Shown here in pieces: positions 1-9,327 of a DNA stretch of 64,000 nt (its first letter is position 1; every line of letters begins with the position of its first letter). Made by a program: the position numbers and the translations under genes. The notes under the pieces are model-generated. The model did not search any database. It was not told the DNA's origin and was given only the letters and a program-made list of their open reading frames with translations. This DNA comes from SIG565 sp045651765 (GTDB lineage: Bacteria > Bacillota > Clostridia > Oscillospirales > Acutalibacteraceae): positions 54,364 through 118,363 of the forward strand of contig JAZRSY010000015.1 in the NCBI GenBank assembly GCA_045651765.1, given 5' to 3'.

Positions 1-681
1 CCGCTTCGCCAATTTGTGCGGGAAAATAACTGTGATGTAGGCTTTGCCTTTGATGGCGATGCCGACCGATTAATTGCCGTTGACGAAAACGGCGAGATTG
101 TAAACGGCGACCATGTAATATATATTTTAGCCAAAATGCTAAAGGAAAAAGGTCTTTTAAGCTCCAACACCGTAGTGGCAACGGTAATGTCTAATCTGGG
201 ATTATTCAGAGCCCTGGACGAAGCCGGAATAAATTACATTCAAACCACGGTTGGCGACCGTTTTGTGCATGCCGCCATGATGGAAAACAACTGTGGAATA
301 GGCGGCGAACAAAGTGGACACACCATTATTAAAAAATATGCATCCACGGGTGATGGCATTTTAACCGCTATACTACTTACCGAATGTATGGTAGATTATA
401 AATCCACACTAAGCCAACTTGCAAGACCCGTTAAAATGTACCCTCAAACCGTTAAAAACATTACCGTTACCGACAAATCGGCCGCCGCTACTGACGGAAC
501 GGTTTTGGCCGCCGTTCAGGAAATTAACGAAACCTTAGGTAAAAACGGCAGGGTTTTATTAAGAGAAAGCGGCACCGAGCCTGTAATTAGGGTAATGGTG
601 GAAAGTGATTCTCAAAAGACTTGCGATTCTTATGCCGAAAGGCTTATAAAACTTATTTCTGACTTAGGATATGCCAAATAA
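1..681 (+). CDS. glmM: Phosphoglucosamine mutase, C-terminal part
   Basis: The reading frame is open from base 1, so the N-terminal half lies outside the window. About 226 residues remain. The magnesium-binding loop DGDADR, the sugar-binding loop GGEQSGH and the C-terminal phosphate-binding loop RESGTEP are all present, as in phosphoglucosamine mutase. The enzyme converts glucosamine-6-phosphate to glucosamine-1-phosphate in the cytoplasm for UDP-GlcNAc and peptidoglycan synthesis. The GEQSGH form and the short C-terminal domain fit GlmM better than phosphoglucomutase. A terminator follows directly, so this is the last gene of its transcript. Confidence 0.93.
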   Translation, partial: PLRQFVRENNCDVGFAFDGDADRLIAVDENGEIVNGDHVIYILAKMLKEKGLLSSNTVVATVMSNLGLFRALDEAGINYIQTTVGDRFVHAAMMENNCGIGGEQSGHTIIKKYASTGDGILTAILLTECMVDYKSTLSQLARPVKMYPQTVKNITVTDKSAAATDGTVLAAVQEINETLGKNGRVLLRESGTEPVIRVMVESDSQKTCDSYAERLIKLISDLGYAK

Positions 682-685
682 TTTT

Positions 686-721
686 AAAAGAGCAAAATTC
701 TTTTGAGTTTTGCTCTTTTTT
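686..721 (+). terminator. Rho-independent terminator after glmM
   Basis: A stem of AAAAGAGCAAAA with its complement TTTTGCTCTTTT ends in a run of T, just after the glmM stop codon. Confidence 0.9.
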
Positions 722-743
722 TGTTAATTTTAACTTAAAAATC

Positions 744-772
744 TTGTAAAAATACTACTATTGTTGTATAAT
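744..772 (+). promoter_or_regulatory. Putative sigma-A promoter of the rnf operon
   Basis: TTGTAA (744-749) and TATAAT (767-772) are separated by 17 bases and lie about 35 bases upstream of the rnfC start codon. Inferred from consensus only. Confidence 0.6.
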
Positions 773-806
773 ATATATTGTATAAGCATTTTGGAGGTGC
801 ATACTA

Positions 807-2144
807 ATGAAATATATTGCGGAGGAAATTTTAAAGCCTGTTAAAAATATTGCAGGCGGTATAAATTTACCGCATTTTAAAAACACTGCCGACAGCATAG
901 CTACAACCTTGCCCGACCCAAAAACAGTTATTATGCCCCTTAAACAGCACATTGGTGCTGCCCTTGAACCTACTGTTGCGGTAACCGACAAGGTTTTTGT
1001 TGGCACCCTTATTGCCGACAGCCAAAGCCCTATGAGTGCACCGCTGCATTCAAGTGTATCGGGCACGGTTAAAGAAATTACCGAATTTAAAATGCCATCT
1101 GGCGAAAAGGTTAAAGCCATTATAATTGAATCCGATGGTACCGCCACACAAGCCGAACTTACCATTCCCACAATAAACTCGGCCAAAGATATTGTTAATG
1201 CTGCAAGAAATGCAGGTCTTGTGGGCCTTGGTGGCGCAGGGTTTCCAACTCACATTAAGTTAGCCCCCGCAGTTAACGATAATATTGACACTTTAATAAT
1301 TAACGCCGCCGAGTGCGAGCCCTATATTACCAGCGACTACCGCACCTGTATGGACGATTATGCCGATGTTTTCGATGGTATTTATTTGCTTAAAAAACAT
1401 TTTGATTTTAAAAATATTATAATTGCCGTGGAAGCCGACAAGCCCCTTGCCATACGAAAGTTATATGAAATAGCTTCTGACCGACGAGACACACTTAACT
1501 CCGTAAAAATTATGAAGCTTAAAAAAACCTACCCACAGGGCGCAGAAAAGTTTTTGGTGTACACCACAACAGGCAAAAAAATACCGCCAGGCAAGTTACC
1601 AAGCGATGTTGGCTGTGTTGTTATGAACATTACAAGCGTTGCAACGCTTAATAGGTACATAAGAACGGGTATGCCGCTTGTAAGCAAGCGCATTACGGTA
1701 GACGGCAACGGCATTACCAACCCACAAAACCTAATTGTTCCCATTGGAACACCAATAATTAATGTTTTGGAGTTTTGCGGTTATAGCGAAAATATTACAA
1801 AAATTCTTTATGGCGGACCTATGATGGGCCTTGCCGTTAACGACATTAACAACCCTGTGCTAAAGCAAAATAATGCTATTTTAGCGCTTTGCGAAAACCA
1901 AAATTTTAAAACTACACCTTGCATTAAATGTGGTCGCTGCCTAAGGCACTGCCCTGTAAATTTAACGCCTGCCTTGGTTAACGCAGCACTAAAGCGCCAA
2001 GACAGTGCAAAACTCGCACAACTCAACATTAACCAATGTATTGAATGCGGCAGTTGTGCTTATGTTTGTCCTGCCGGAATACCATTAACTCAAGTTATGC
2101 GCACGGCAAAATCGGTTTTAAGGAGGAATAGCAATGTTAAATAA
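807..2144 (+). CDS. rnfC: Rnf electron transport complex subunit RnfC
   Basis: RnfC is the peripheral NADH-side subunit of the membrane Rnf complex, which couples electron flow between ferredoxin and NAD to Na+ or H+ transport. The 445-residue protein has a biotinyl/lipoyl-like N-terminal part, the nucleotide-flavin motif GLGGAGFPTHIKL near residue 140, and two 4Fe-4S motifs, CIKCGRCLRHCP (about 372) and CIECGSCAYVCP (about 411). TTTTGGAGGTGC precedes the ATG. It is the first gene of a complete rnfCDGEAB operon and its end overlaps rnfD by 11 bases. Family and role are secure; the transported ion cannot be read from the sequence. Confidence 0.96.
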   Translation: MKYIAEEILKPVKNIAGGINLPHFKNTADSIATTLPDPKTVIMPLKQHIGAALEPTVAVTDKVFVGTLIADSQSPMSAPLHSSVSGTVKEITEFKMPSGEKVKAIIIESDGTATQAELTIPTINSAKDIVNAARNAGLVGLGGAGFPTHIKLAPAVNDNIDTLIINAAECEPYITSDYRTCMDDYADVFDGIYLLKKHFDFKNIIIAVEADKPLAIRKLYEIASDRRDTLNSVKIMKLKKTYPQGAEKFLVYTTTGKKIPPGKLPSDVGCVVMNITSVATLNRYIRTGMPLVSKRITVDGNGITNPQNLIVPIGTPIINVLEFCGYSENITKILYGGPMMGLAVNDINNPVLKQNNAILALCENQNFKTTPCIKCGRCLRHCPVNLTPALVNAALKRQDSAKLAQLNINQCIECGSCAYVCPAGIPLTQVMRTAKSVLRRNSNVK

Positions 2145-3042
2145 ATTAACCGTTTCCTCTTCTCCGCACATTCATTTGGGTGAGAGAACCTCGAGCATTA
2201 TGTTGGATGTTATTATCGCTCTAATTCCGACCACTATTTACGGCATAATTCTTTTTGGGTTGAATGCAGCATTGGTTATTTTGGTGTCGGTTGTTTCGGC
2301 AATGCTAAGCGAATTTATTTGGAATAAAATACTTAAAAAAGAAAATTCGTTAACCGATTTAAGCGCTGTTGTAACCGGCCTTTTATTAGGCCTTTGCCTG
2401 CCACCCAGGCTCCCTGTTTGGATGGCCGCTTTAGGCAGTGCTATTGCAATAATTATTATTAAGCAAATGTTTGGTGGTTTGGGCCAAAATTTTGCTAACC
2501 CAGCCGCCACAGCCAGAATAGTGCTTATGGTTTCCTTCCCCGCTGCCATGACAAGCTTTTATGAGCCTTTCGGCAACATTGTCAGCAGCGCAACCCCTCT
2601 TGTGAATGAAAGCGCCTTTACCATAAAAGAACTTTTATTTGGAATTCACGGCGGCTGCATAGGCGAGGTTGCCATATTGCCATTAATAATAGGCGGTTTG
2701 TACCTAATGGCAAGGCGAATTATTTCGCCTATAATTCCCGTTTCATTTATTGGAACCGTATTTGTTTTTTCTTGGATTTTAGGGTTAAACCCCTTAAATG
2801 CAATTTTAAGCGGCAGTTTAATTCTTGGAGCATTTTTCATGGCCACCGACTATGTTACAACCCCAAGTTTTAATTTAGGTAAATTGATTTTTGGTGTTGG
2901 CTGCGGCATTTTAACGGTTGTTATTAGGTGTTTTGCCGCCCTGCCCGAAGGTGTTTCGTATGCCATTTTAATCATGAACCTTTTGGTTGGCTACATTAAT
3001 AAACTAACCATGCAAAAGCCGTTTTTTAAGGAGGTTAAATAA
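2134..3042 (+). CDS. rnfD: Rnf complex membrane subunit RnfD
   Basis: RnfD is a polytopic membrane flavoprotein. The 302-residue sequence is hydrophobic throughout, with about nine probable membrane segments. The segment SSATPL near residue 150 corresponds to the family site where FMN is covalently bound to Thr. An AGGAGG sits seven bases before the ATG, inside the end of rnfC, so the two genes are translationally linked. Only two bases separate it from rnfG. Confidence 0.95.
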   Translation: MLNKLTVSSSPHIHLGERTSSIMLDVIIALIPTTIYGIILFGLNAALVILVSVVSAMLSEFIWNKILKKENSLTDLSAVVTGLLLGLCLPPRLPVWMAALGSAIAIIIIKQMFGGLGQNFANPAATARIVLMVSFPAAMTSFYEPFGNIVSSATPLVNESAFTIKELLFGIHGGCIGEVAILPLIIGGLYLMARRIISPIIPVSFIGTVFVFSWILGLNPLNAILSGSLILGAFFMATDYVTTPSFNLGKLIFGVGCGILTVVIRCFAALPEGVSYAILIMNLLVGYINKLTMQKPFFKEVK

Positions 3043-3044
3043 AA

Positions 3045-3653
3045 ATGAACCTGCTTAATAAAATAAAATTATTTTACAATAAATATACCGATATTTTAAA
3101 GCCTATGTTTGTGCTTACCGTTATTTGTTTGGTAACGGCTGCGGCCTTATCGGTAACCAACATATTAACATCAGCGCGTATTGAAAATTTGGCAAATGAA
3201 AATAAAATCCGCGAGATGTCGGCAATTTTGCCTGCCCAAAATTATTCAGAGGTTACGATATCCACTGAAAATTCACAATTGTTTTTAGCTCAAAATGAGT
3301 CTGATTTTGCCGGTTATGTTGTAACCACTTCGGCCAAGGGCTACGGTGGCGATATTAACATTATGGCCGCCATTAACTCCGACAAAAAAATTATTGGCGT
3401 TAGCATTTTAAGTGCATCTGACGAAACCCCCGGTCTTGGTGGTAATGTTACCAAATCAGAATTTTATTCACAGTTTACGGGGCTCTCGGCCAACATAACG
3501 GCAACTAAAAACGCAGCAAACCCCGCCAATAACGAAATTAAGGCCGTTACAGGTGCTACAATATCTTCAAAGGCCGTTACCAAGGCCGTTAACCAAGCTC
3601 TTCAAATTGTTGAAAATTACGAAAAAAGCTTTGTTGCCGAGGGGGTGCAGTAA
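3045..3653 (+). CDS. rnfG: Rnf complex subunit RnfG (covalent FMN)
   Basis: RnfG has one N-terminal membrane helix (about residues 18-40) and an extracytoplasmic FMN-binding domain. The flavinylation motif TGATISS near residue 178 supplies the Thr that carries phosphoester-bound FMN. Length (202 residues) is normal. The stop codon directly abuts the rnfE ATG. Covalent flavinylation normally needs an ApbE transferase, and none is visible in this window. Confidence 0.95.
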   Translation: MNLLNKIKLFYNKYTDILKPMFVLTVICLVTAAALSVTNILTSARIENLANENKIREMSAILPAQNYSEVTISTENSQLFLAQNESDFAGYVVTTSAKGYGGDINIMAAINSDKKIIGVSILSASDETPGLGGNVTKSEFYSQFTGLSANITATKNAANPANNEIKAVTGATISSKAVTKAVNQALQIVENYEKSFVAEGVQ

Positions 3654-4325
3654 ATGAAAAAACATTTTTCTTACCTGACTAACGGGTTAATAAAAGAAAA
3701 CCCTGTTTTAAGACTGGTGCTTGGCACCTGCCCAACACTTGCTGTAACCACCGCCGCCATTAACGGTATTGGTATGGGAGTTGCTGCAACGCTTGTGCTT
3801 TTAGGCTCTAACGTTGCCATTTCGGCACTGCGTAAGTTTATTCCCGATAAGGTTAGAATCCCCGCTTACATAACAATTATTGCAGGCTTTGTAACAATTG
3901 TTCAAATGCTTGTGAAGGCATTTTTACCCACCATTGATGCTTCACTCGGAATATTTTTGCCCCTTATTGTTGTTAACTGCATAATATTAGGCAGGGCCGA
4001 AATGTTCGCCTCTAAAAATAGTATTTTGCCCAGCGTGTTAGACGCCATTGGAATGGGCATTGGATTTACCGCCACCCTTACATTAATGGGCGGCATTAGA
4101 GAATTAATTGGCGCCGGAACACTGTTTGGGTTCCCAATAACACAACAATTTATTAGCCCCATGGTTATAATGCTTTTACCACCGGGTGGATTTTTTGTAT
4201 TTGGCGTTTTGGTTGCACTTTCTAACAAATTGGCCACCAAAGCCGGTAAAGAACCTGTGAAAAGTTTAGGATGCAGCGGTTGCCCAATGGCAAGCAGTTG
4301 CAATAATAAAAAGGAGGCTGAATAA
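3654..4325 (+). CDS. rnfE: Rnf complex membrane subunit RnfE
   Basis: RnfE is one of two homologous polytopic subunits (with RnfA) forming the membrane core that binds an intramembrane Fe-S cluster. The protein has 223 residues and about six helices. It carries the family hallmark LGTCPTLAVT near residue 23, with the cluster Cys, and a VNCIILGRAE segment near residue 104. The hydrophilic C-terminus is Cys-rich (CSGCPMASSC), an ending I have not seen stressed for this family. The gene sits between rnfG and rnfA with 0-2 base gaps. Confidence 0.95.
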   Translation: MKKHFSYLTNGLIKENPVLRLVLGTCPTLAVTTAAINGIGMGVAATLVLLGSNVAISALRKFIPDKVRIPAYITIIAGFVTIVQMLVKAFLPTIDASLGIFLPLIVVNCIILGRAEMFASKNSILPSVLDAIGMGIGFTATLTLMGGIRELIGAGTLFGFPITQQFISPMVIMLLPPGGFFVFGVLVALSNKLATKAGKEPVKSLGCSGCPMASSCNNKKEAE

Positions 4326-4327
4326 TT

Positions 4328-4909
4328 ATGACTACCACTATAGTTTCTATTTTATTAGCCGGCCTTTTAACCGAAAACATGGTGCTTTCTAAATTTTTGG
4401 GTATCTGCCCGTTCTTAGGCACATCCAAAAAAGTTGATACAGCGTTTAGCATGAGTTTGGCCGTAACGGCGGTTATGGTTATAGCCACGGCCGTTACATA
4501 CCCACTTTACGCCTTTGTTTTATTGCCGCTAAATCTTAGTTATTTGCAAACAATTGTGTTTATTTTGGTTATAGCAGCATTGGTGCAATTCTTAGAAACC
4601 GTTTTAAAGAAATATGCCAAGCCTATATATGAATCGCTTGGTATATACCTGCCCTTAATTACCACCAACTGCGCCGTTTTGGGAATAACCCTTTTAAATT
4701 TCACAAAAGGTTATAATTTCTTTGAATCCATTATAAACGCATTATCGGCAGGACTGGGCTTTATGTTAGCACTTATAATTTTTGCCGGTATTCGCCAAAA
4801 GGTTGATGAAGCCGATATACCCGAAGGCCTTAAAGGTCTGCCCATAACCTTAATTGCCGCATCTATAGTATCGCTTTCCTTCTTAGGATTTGCAGGAATA
4901 GGGGGTTAA
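4328..4909 (+). CDS. rnfA: Rnf complex membrane subunit RnfA
   Basis: RnfA is the paralogue of RnfE with inverted topology. The 193-residue protein has about six membrane helices. The conserved segments LGICPFLG (about residue 21) and TTNCAVLG (about residue 108) each carry a Cys expected to ligate the intramembrane Fe-S cluster shared with RnfE. An AAGGAGG precedes the ATG, at the end of rnfE. Three bases separate it from rnfB. Confidence 0.95.
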   Translation: MTTTIVSILLAGLLTENMVLSKFLGICPFLGTSKKVDTAFSMSLAVTAVMVIATAVTYPLYAFVLLPLNLSYLQTIVFILVIAALVQFLETVLKKYAKPIYESLGIYLPLITTNCAVLGITLLNFTKGYNFFESIINALSAGLGFMLALIIFAGIRQKVDEADIPEGLKGLPITLIAASIVSLSFLGFAGIGG

Positions 4910-4912
4910 ATT

Positions 4913-5692
4913 ATGGCTGGTTTTTTATACACCGTTTTAATTGTGGGCGCCATTGGCTTAATACTTGGTGCGCTTTTAAGTTTTGCCGCTAAGTTCTTTT
5001 CTGTAAAAGGCGATGAAAAGGTAGAACAGATTCGCGCTTGTTTGCCAGGTGCTAATTGCGGCGCCTGCGGTTTTTCAGGGTGCGATGGCTACGCCGCTGC
5101 CATAGCTACCGGTCAAGCCGAATCTAACCTATGCACCCCCGGAGGCGAATCCACCGCCAAAGAATTATCGAAAATTTTAGGCAGTGATATTACCGTAGTT
5201 GCTAAAACAGCGGTTGTACATTGCAACCACTGTTTTGACAAGGCTGTGTCCGACTTTGCTTATTGCGGCTTAAACTCTTGCGCTGCTGCCGCTATTATGT
5301 ACAACGGTCCGCTTGCCTGCAAAAACGCCTGCATTGGATTTGGCGACTGCATAAAAGTATGCGATAATAATGCCTTAAAATTAGAAAATGGCAATATTGT
5401 GGTTGATAAAAACCTTTGTGGCGGGTGTGGCAAATGTGTTAAAGCCTGCCCGAAAGGTGTTATAACACTCGAGGTTAAATGTCTGCCCTATGTTGCCTGC
5501 AGCAACACCGAAAAAGGCGCCGTTGCGCGCAAACAATGTACCGCCGCTTGTATTGGTTGTAAAAAATGCGAAAAGGTGTGCGAACATAACGCCATTACGG
5601 TTAATAACAATTTAGCCGTTATTGATTCTGCGCTTTGTGTTGGTTGCAACAACTGTTCGGCCGCCTGCCCTGTGGGTTGCATATTAAATTAA
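4913..5692 (+). CDS. rnfB: Rnf complex ferredoxin-like subunit RnfB
   Basis: RnfB takes electrons from reduced ferredoxin. After one N-terminal helix comes a Cys-rich cluster site, CLPGANCGACGFSGC. Four further ferredoxin-type motifs follow: CIGFGDCIKVC, CGGCGKCVKACP, CIGCKKCEKVC and CVGCNNCSAACP. That multi-cluster layout is typical of clostridial RnfB. At 259 residues it is complete. It is the last gene of the operon and ends in a bidirectional hairpin shared with ung. Confidence 0.95.
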   Translation: MAGFLYTVLIVGAIGLILGALLSFAAKFFSVKGDEKVEQIRACLPGANCGACGFSGCDGYAAAIATGQAESNLCTPGGESTAKELSKILGSDITVVAKTAVVHCNHCFDKAVSDFAYCGLNSCAAAAIMYNGPLACKNACIGFGDCIKVCDNNALKLENGNIVVDKNLCGGCGKCVKACPKGVITLEVKCLPYVACSNTEKGAVARKQCTAACIGCKKCEKVCEHNAITVNNNLAVIDSALCVGCNNCSAACPVGCILN

Positions 5693-5719
5693 AAAAAGGA
5701 GGCTTATACCTCCTTTTTT
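5691..5719. terminator. Bidirectional terminator between rnfB and ung
   Basis: AAAAAAAGGAGG, a six-base loop and CCTCCTTTTTTT form a symmetrical hairpin between two convergent genes. It has U-runs in both directions. Confidence 0.88.
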
Positions 5720-6389
5720 ATAGTTGCCAATTAATTGGATTAATACCTGCGTTTGTTAAAATTTGGTTAGTTTTTGAAAAATGCTTGCATCCGAAAAAAC
5801 CGCCATATGCCGAAAGTGGACTTGGGTGCACCGATGTAAGTTTGGTATGTATTGGGTTGTCAATAATTTTAGCCTTGCTAATAGCGTTATTGCCCCACAA
5901 CAAAAACACAACGGGTGTATCCTTTTTATTAAGTTCCAAAATTATTCTGTCGGTAAAGGTTTCCCAGCCCATTCCCTTGTGGCTGTTAGGTGTGGCTTCA
6001 CGCACGGTAAGTACATTGTTAAGCAACAACACACCCTGCTTTGCCCAAGCCGTTAACTCACCCGAATTTACAGGGGCTTTAAACCCTTCGATATCGCTTT
6101 CTAATTCTTTAAATATATTTTTAAGCGAAGGCGGCAATTTTACCCCACTTTTAACCGAAAAGCAAAGCCCGTGCGCTTGGCCAAAGCCATGGTATGGGTC
6201 TTGCCCAATAATGCACACCTTTGTATCTTTAAAAGATGTGTATTTTAAAGCGTTAAAAATATCATTCATATTAGGGTATATTGTGCGGTTTTTATATTCG
6301 TTTTTCAGAAAATCTCTCAATTTTAAATAATATGGCTTTTGCCATTCATCTTTTAAAATAACATCCCAATCGTTGCCAATATTAACCAT
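5718..6389 (-). CDS. ung: Uracil-DNA glycosylase
   Basis: Family 1 uracil-DNA glycosylase removes uracil from DNA in base-excision repair. The water-activating motif GQDPYHG and the C-terminal minor-groove motif HPSPLSAYGG are both present, and length (223 residues) is normal. I start at the ATG at 6389, six bases behind an AAGGTGG. The in-frame GTG three codons upstream lies inside that ribosome binding site and is not a credible start. The gene is transcribed alone, convergent with rnf and divergent from the HAD gene. Confidence 0.95.
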   Translation of the reverse strand: MVNIGNDWDVILKDEWQKPYYLKLRDFLKNEYKNRTIYPNMNDIFNALKYTSFKDTKVCIIGQDPYHGFGQAHGLCFSVKSGVKLPPSLKNIFKELESDIEGFKAPVNSGELTAWAKQGVLLLNNVLTVREATPNSHKGMGWETFTDRIILELNKKDTPVVFLLWGNNAISKAKIIDNPIHTKLTSVHPSPLSAYGGFFGCKHFSKTNQILTNAGINPINWQL

Positions 6390-6427
6390 TTTAACCACCT
6401 TATTTTGAATTTTTTAAAGGAACTTTT

Positions 6428-7063
6428 ATGAAAAAATGTATTTTATTTGATTTAGACGGAACCATTTGCAACTCGGCCGAGGGTATAATTAAATCTTCGG
6501 TTTATGCGCTGCAAAAATTTAATATTACGGTTAGCACCGAACGCCTTAAAACCTTTATAGGCCCACCCCTTAGGGATTCCTTTATGAGCGTTGGCTTAAG
6601 TGAAAACGAGGCCGAGCAGGCGCTAGGGTTTTACCGCGAACGCTATAATTCGGTGGGACTATTTGAAAACGAGGTTTATGATGGTATTCACGAACTTTTA
6701 AATAAACTTAAAAATAACGGGCACCGCCTGTTTGTTGCCACCAGCAAACCCGAAAATATGACTATGCGCATTTTAGAGCATTTTGATTTATTAAAATATT
6801 TTGAGTGTGTGGTTGGTGCCTCGTTAGACAAAAGCCGCGACAGCAAAGAGGCCGTTATAGAGCACCTTTTAAAAACACACAAAATAAACAATGCCATTAT
6901 GGTTGGCGACACTGTTTTTGATGTGCGCGGCGCCAAACACCACCAAATTGACACGGTTGGTGTTTTGTGGGGGTTTGGCGAAAAGGCCGATTTAATAAAC
7001 AGCGGCGCTATAAAACTTGCCGGTGACACCACCCAATTATTTAACATTTTAGCAGACCTTTAA
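6428..7063 (+). CDS. HAD-family phosphatase (phosphoglycolate phosphatase-like)
   Basis: This is a 211-residue haloacid-dehalogenase hydrolase with a helical C1 cap. Motif I DLDGT (residues 8-12) supplies the nucleophilic Asp, motif II is ATSKP, and motif IV GDTVFDVRGA binds Mg2+. The overall form resembles Gph/PpaX proteins, which dephosphorylate 2-phosphoglycolate or pyrophosphate. The true substrate cannot be decided from sequence. AAAGGA precedes the ATG. It lies alone between ung and feoA and has its own terminator. Confidence 0.88.
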   Translation: MKKCILFDLDGTICNSAEGIIKSSVYALQKFNITVSTERLKTFIGPPLRDSFMSVGLSENEAEQALGFYRERYNSVGLFENEVYDGIHELLNKLKNNGHRLFVATSKPENMTMRILEHFDLLKYFECVVGASLDKSRDSKEAVIEHLLKTHKINNAIMVGDTVFDVRGAKHHQIDTVGVLWGFGEKADLINSGAIKLAGDTTQLFNILADL

Positions 7064-7079
7064 AGGTCTGCTTTTTTAT
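7049..7079 (+). terminator. Terminator after HAD phosphatase gene
   Basis: AGCAGACCTTT and AAAGGTCTGCT form a perfect stem followed by T6. The stem overlaps the last codons of the gene. Confidence 0.9.
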
Positions 7080-7174
7080 TATAATAACATAATTTTAAAA
7101 TATTCTCAAGCAATAAAATACCTCACGCTATGGGTTTTAACGCATAATATATAGTGTGATGGAGTGATAAAAAT

Positions 7175-7402
7175 ATGTTATTATGTGATTTATTGCCGGG
7201 CGAAACGGCAATTATAAAAGGTGTTTCGGGCAAAACTCCGCTTTGCAGGCGACTTAAAGATATTGGTTTTACAAACGGCAACACGGTTACCTGTATTATG
7301 CATTCGCCATTGGGCGAACCCACCGCCTATTGTATATTGGACACAATTATAGCCTTACGGCAGGGCGACAGCAATAAAATTCATATTAAAAAGGTGATAT
7401 AA
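7175..7402 (+). CDS. feoA: Ferrous iron transport protein FeoA
   Basis: This is a 75-residue cytoplasmic SH3-like protein of the FeoA family, thought to support FeoB-mediated Fe2+ uptake. The typical opening LCDLLPGETAIIKGV and the central LKDIGFTNGN segment are present. GGAGTG precedes the ATG. Its stop codon overlaps the feoB ATG by one base, so the pair is translationally coupled. The 100-base gap upstream probably holds the promoter, but I see no clear Fur box. Confidence 0.93.
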   Translation: MLLCDLLPGETAIIKGVSGKTPLCRRLKDIGFTNGNTVTCIMHSPLGEPTAYCILDTIIALRQGDSNKIHIKKVI

Positions 7403-9300
7403 TGGGGCTTACTAAGCATTCGCACAAAAACACCATTTTACAAGATGCAAACAGTTTAAAAAATAGTAAGCGGGATATAACCGTGGCCCTTGCAGGTAAC
7501 CCAAATGTTGGCAAAAGCACCGTTTTTAACGCTCTTACGGGCCTTAACCAACACACTGGTAACTGGTCAGGTAAAACGGTTAGCACCGCCAAAGGAAGTT
7601 ACATATATTTAGGCCAAAAAATTATTTTAATTGATATTCCCGGGACCTATTCTCTTAATGCTAACTCGGTCGAAGAAGAGGTTGCGCGTGATTTTATTTT
7701 AGGCGGCAATGCCGATGTTACGGTGGTAGTGTGTGATGCTGCAACTTTGCAAAGGAATATTGCACTACTTTTGCAGATTAATAAAACCGGCAACAAAACA
7801 ATTCTTTGCATTAATTTTATAGATGAAGCCAAAAAGCGCGGAATAACCATTAACACCGAAAAAATGAGCAAAATGCTTGGGCTCCCGGTGGTTGCGGTAT
7901 CGGGCAAAAGAAAATTAGGGCTTAACACTTTAAGTGATGAAATTATTAAAATGCACACCCTTATTTTACCCGAACAAAAAACAACTGACACCATAGACTA
8001 TTCGGCCACACAAATTAATGCAAAGGCCAAAGAAATATGCTCTGCTTGCGTAACAAAAGGTGAAAATAAGGCATTTTACAAAGACCGCAAATTAGATAAA
8101 ATTTTAACCGGTAAACTAACGGCGGCACCCACAATGCTTTTATTGCTTGCCGTTACCTTTTGGCTTACCATTAGCGCTGCTAACTACCCTTCGGAAATAT
8201 TGGCTAATATACTATTTTCGTTTGAACGGGTTTTATATAATTTACTTGAAAAAATCGGTTTACACGCTGACCTTTGTAACCTTTTAACCTATGGTGTTTA
8301 CAGGGTAGTGGCCTGGATAGTTTCGGTTATGCTGCCGCCAATGGCAATATTTTTTCCGTTGTTTTCAATTCTAGAGGACTCGGGTTATCTGCCCCGAATT
8401 GCCTTTAATTTAGATAAATATTTTAAAAAATGCAGAGCCTGCGGCAAACAGTCTTTAACAATGTGTATGGGCTTTGGCTGCAACGCTGCCGGTATTATTG
8501 GTTGCCGTATAATAGATTCGAAACGCGAACGGCTAATTGCAATTTTAACCAACAGTTTAGTGCCTTGTAATGGCCGTTTCCCTCTGCTTTTGGGCATTAT
8601 AACCATGTTTTTTGTGGTGGGCGAAGGCCTTGGCACTTTAAAAGCCGCCTTAATTTTAACCTGCTTTATATTACTTAGCATTTTAATGACCTTTATTTGC
8701 TCTTATTCTCTTTCTAAAACTGTTTTAAAGGGCATGCCATCTTCTTTTATATTAGAGTTGCCGCCCTACCGCAAACCGCAAATTTTAAAAACAATAATAC
8801 ATTCGGTGTTTGACAGAACCTTGTTTGTTTTAGGCAGGGCAATTATTGCGGCAATTCCCGCCGGATTAATTATTTGGCTTAGTGCAAACATTTTTATAAA
8901 CGGGCAAACTCTGCTTAGCATTTGCGCTGCTTTTTTAGACCCGTTTGGTAAAATTTTGGGGCTTGACGGTGTAATTTTAATAGCCTTTATTTTAGGTCTT
9001 CCCGCTAACGAGATTGTTCTGCCACTTATATTTTTGGCATATTCGGGCGGTTCTTTATTAACCGATATTGGCGACCTAGCCATTATTAAAAATTTATTTT
9101 TAGAAAACGGTTGGAGCATTATAACCGCCCTAAATGTTATGCTGTTTTCTTTGTTCCATTGGCCCTGCGCAACATCACTTTTAACCATAAAAAAAGAAAC
9201 CGGCAGTTTTAAATGGACGGCTGTTGCATTTTTAATGCCAACCATAATGGGTATTATTCTTTGTTTTGTTAGCAACCTAATATATAATTTAATAATATAA
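7402..9300 (+). CDS. feoB: Ferrous iron transporter FeoB
   Basis: FeoB is a membrane GTPase for Fe2+ import. The G domain has G1 GNPNVGKS (residues 32-39), G3 DIPGTYS and a G4 position reading NFIDEA in place of the usual NxxD-type NMIDEA. A helical linker and two Gate domains follow, with the conserved MGFGCNAAG segment and NGRFPLL. The total of 632 residues is slightly short for the family, with a short C-terminal tail. An N-terminal extension of about 25 residues precedes the G domain. Supply of iron suits a genome rich in Fe-S enzymes. Confidence 0.95.
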   Translation: MGLTKHSHKNTILQDANSLKNSKRDITVALAGNPNVGKSTVFNALTGLNQHTGNWSGKTVSTAKGSYIYLGQKIILIDIPGTYSLNANSVEEEVARDFILGGNADVTVVVCDAATLQRNIALLLQINKTGNKTILCINFIDEAKKRGITINTEKMSKMLGLPVVAVSGKRKLGLNTLSDEIIKMHTLILPEQKTTDTIDYSATQINAKAKEICSACVTKGENKAFYKDRKLDKILTGKLTAAPTMLLLLAVTFWLTISAANYPSEILANILFSFERVLYNLLEKIGLHADLCNLLTYGVYRVVAWIVSVMLPPMAIFFPLFSILEDSGYLPRIAFNLDKYFKKCRACGKQSLTMCMGFGCNAAGIIGCRIIDSKRERLIAILTNSLVPCNGRFPLLLGIITMFFVVGEGLGTLKAALILTCFILLSILMTFICSYSLSKTVLKGMPSSFILELPPYRKPQILKTIIHSVFDRTLFVLGRAIIAAIPAGLIIWLSANIFINGQTLLSICAAFLDPFGKILGLDGVILIAFILGLPANEIVLPLIFLAYSGGSLLTDIGDLAIIKNLFLENGWSIITALNVMLFSLFHWPCATSLLTIKKETGSFKWTAVAFLMPTIMGIILCFVSNLIYNLII

Positions 9301-9327
9301 AAACCGAGTTTTAAAAACTCGGTTTTT
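9299..9327. terminator. Bidirectional terminator after feoB
   Basis: AAAACCGAGTTTTAA pairs with AAAACTCGGTTTT, with T-runs on both sides. It serves feoB and the convergent C39-like gene. Confidence 0.88.

Noticed and set aside
5635..6330. Long plus-strand reading frame of 231 codons
   Set aside because: It is the antisense shadow of ung and the rnfB end. Ung has conserved catalytic motifs and a good ribosome binding site; this frame has neither.
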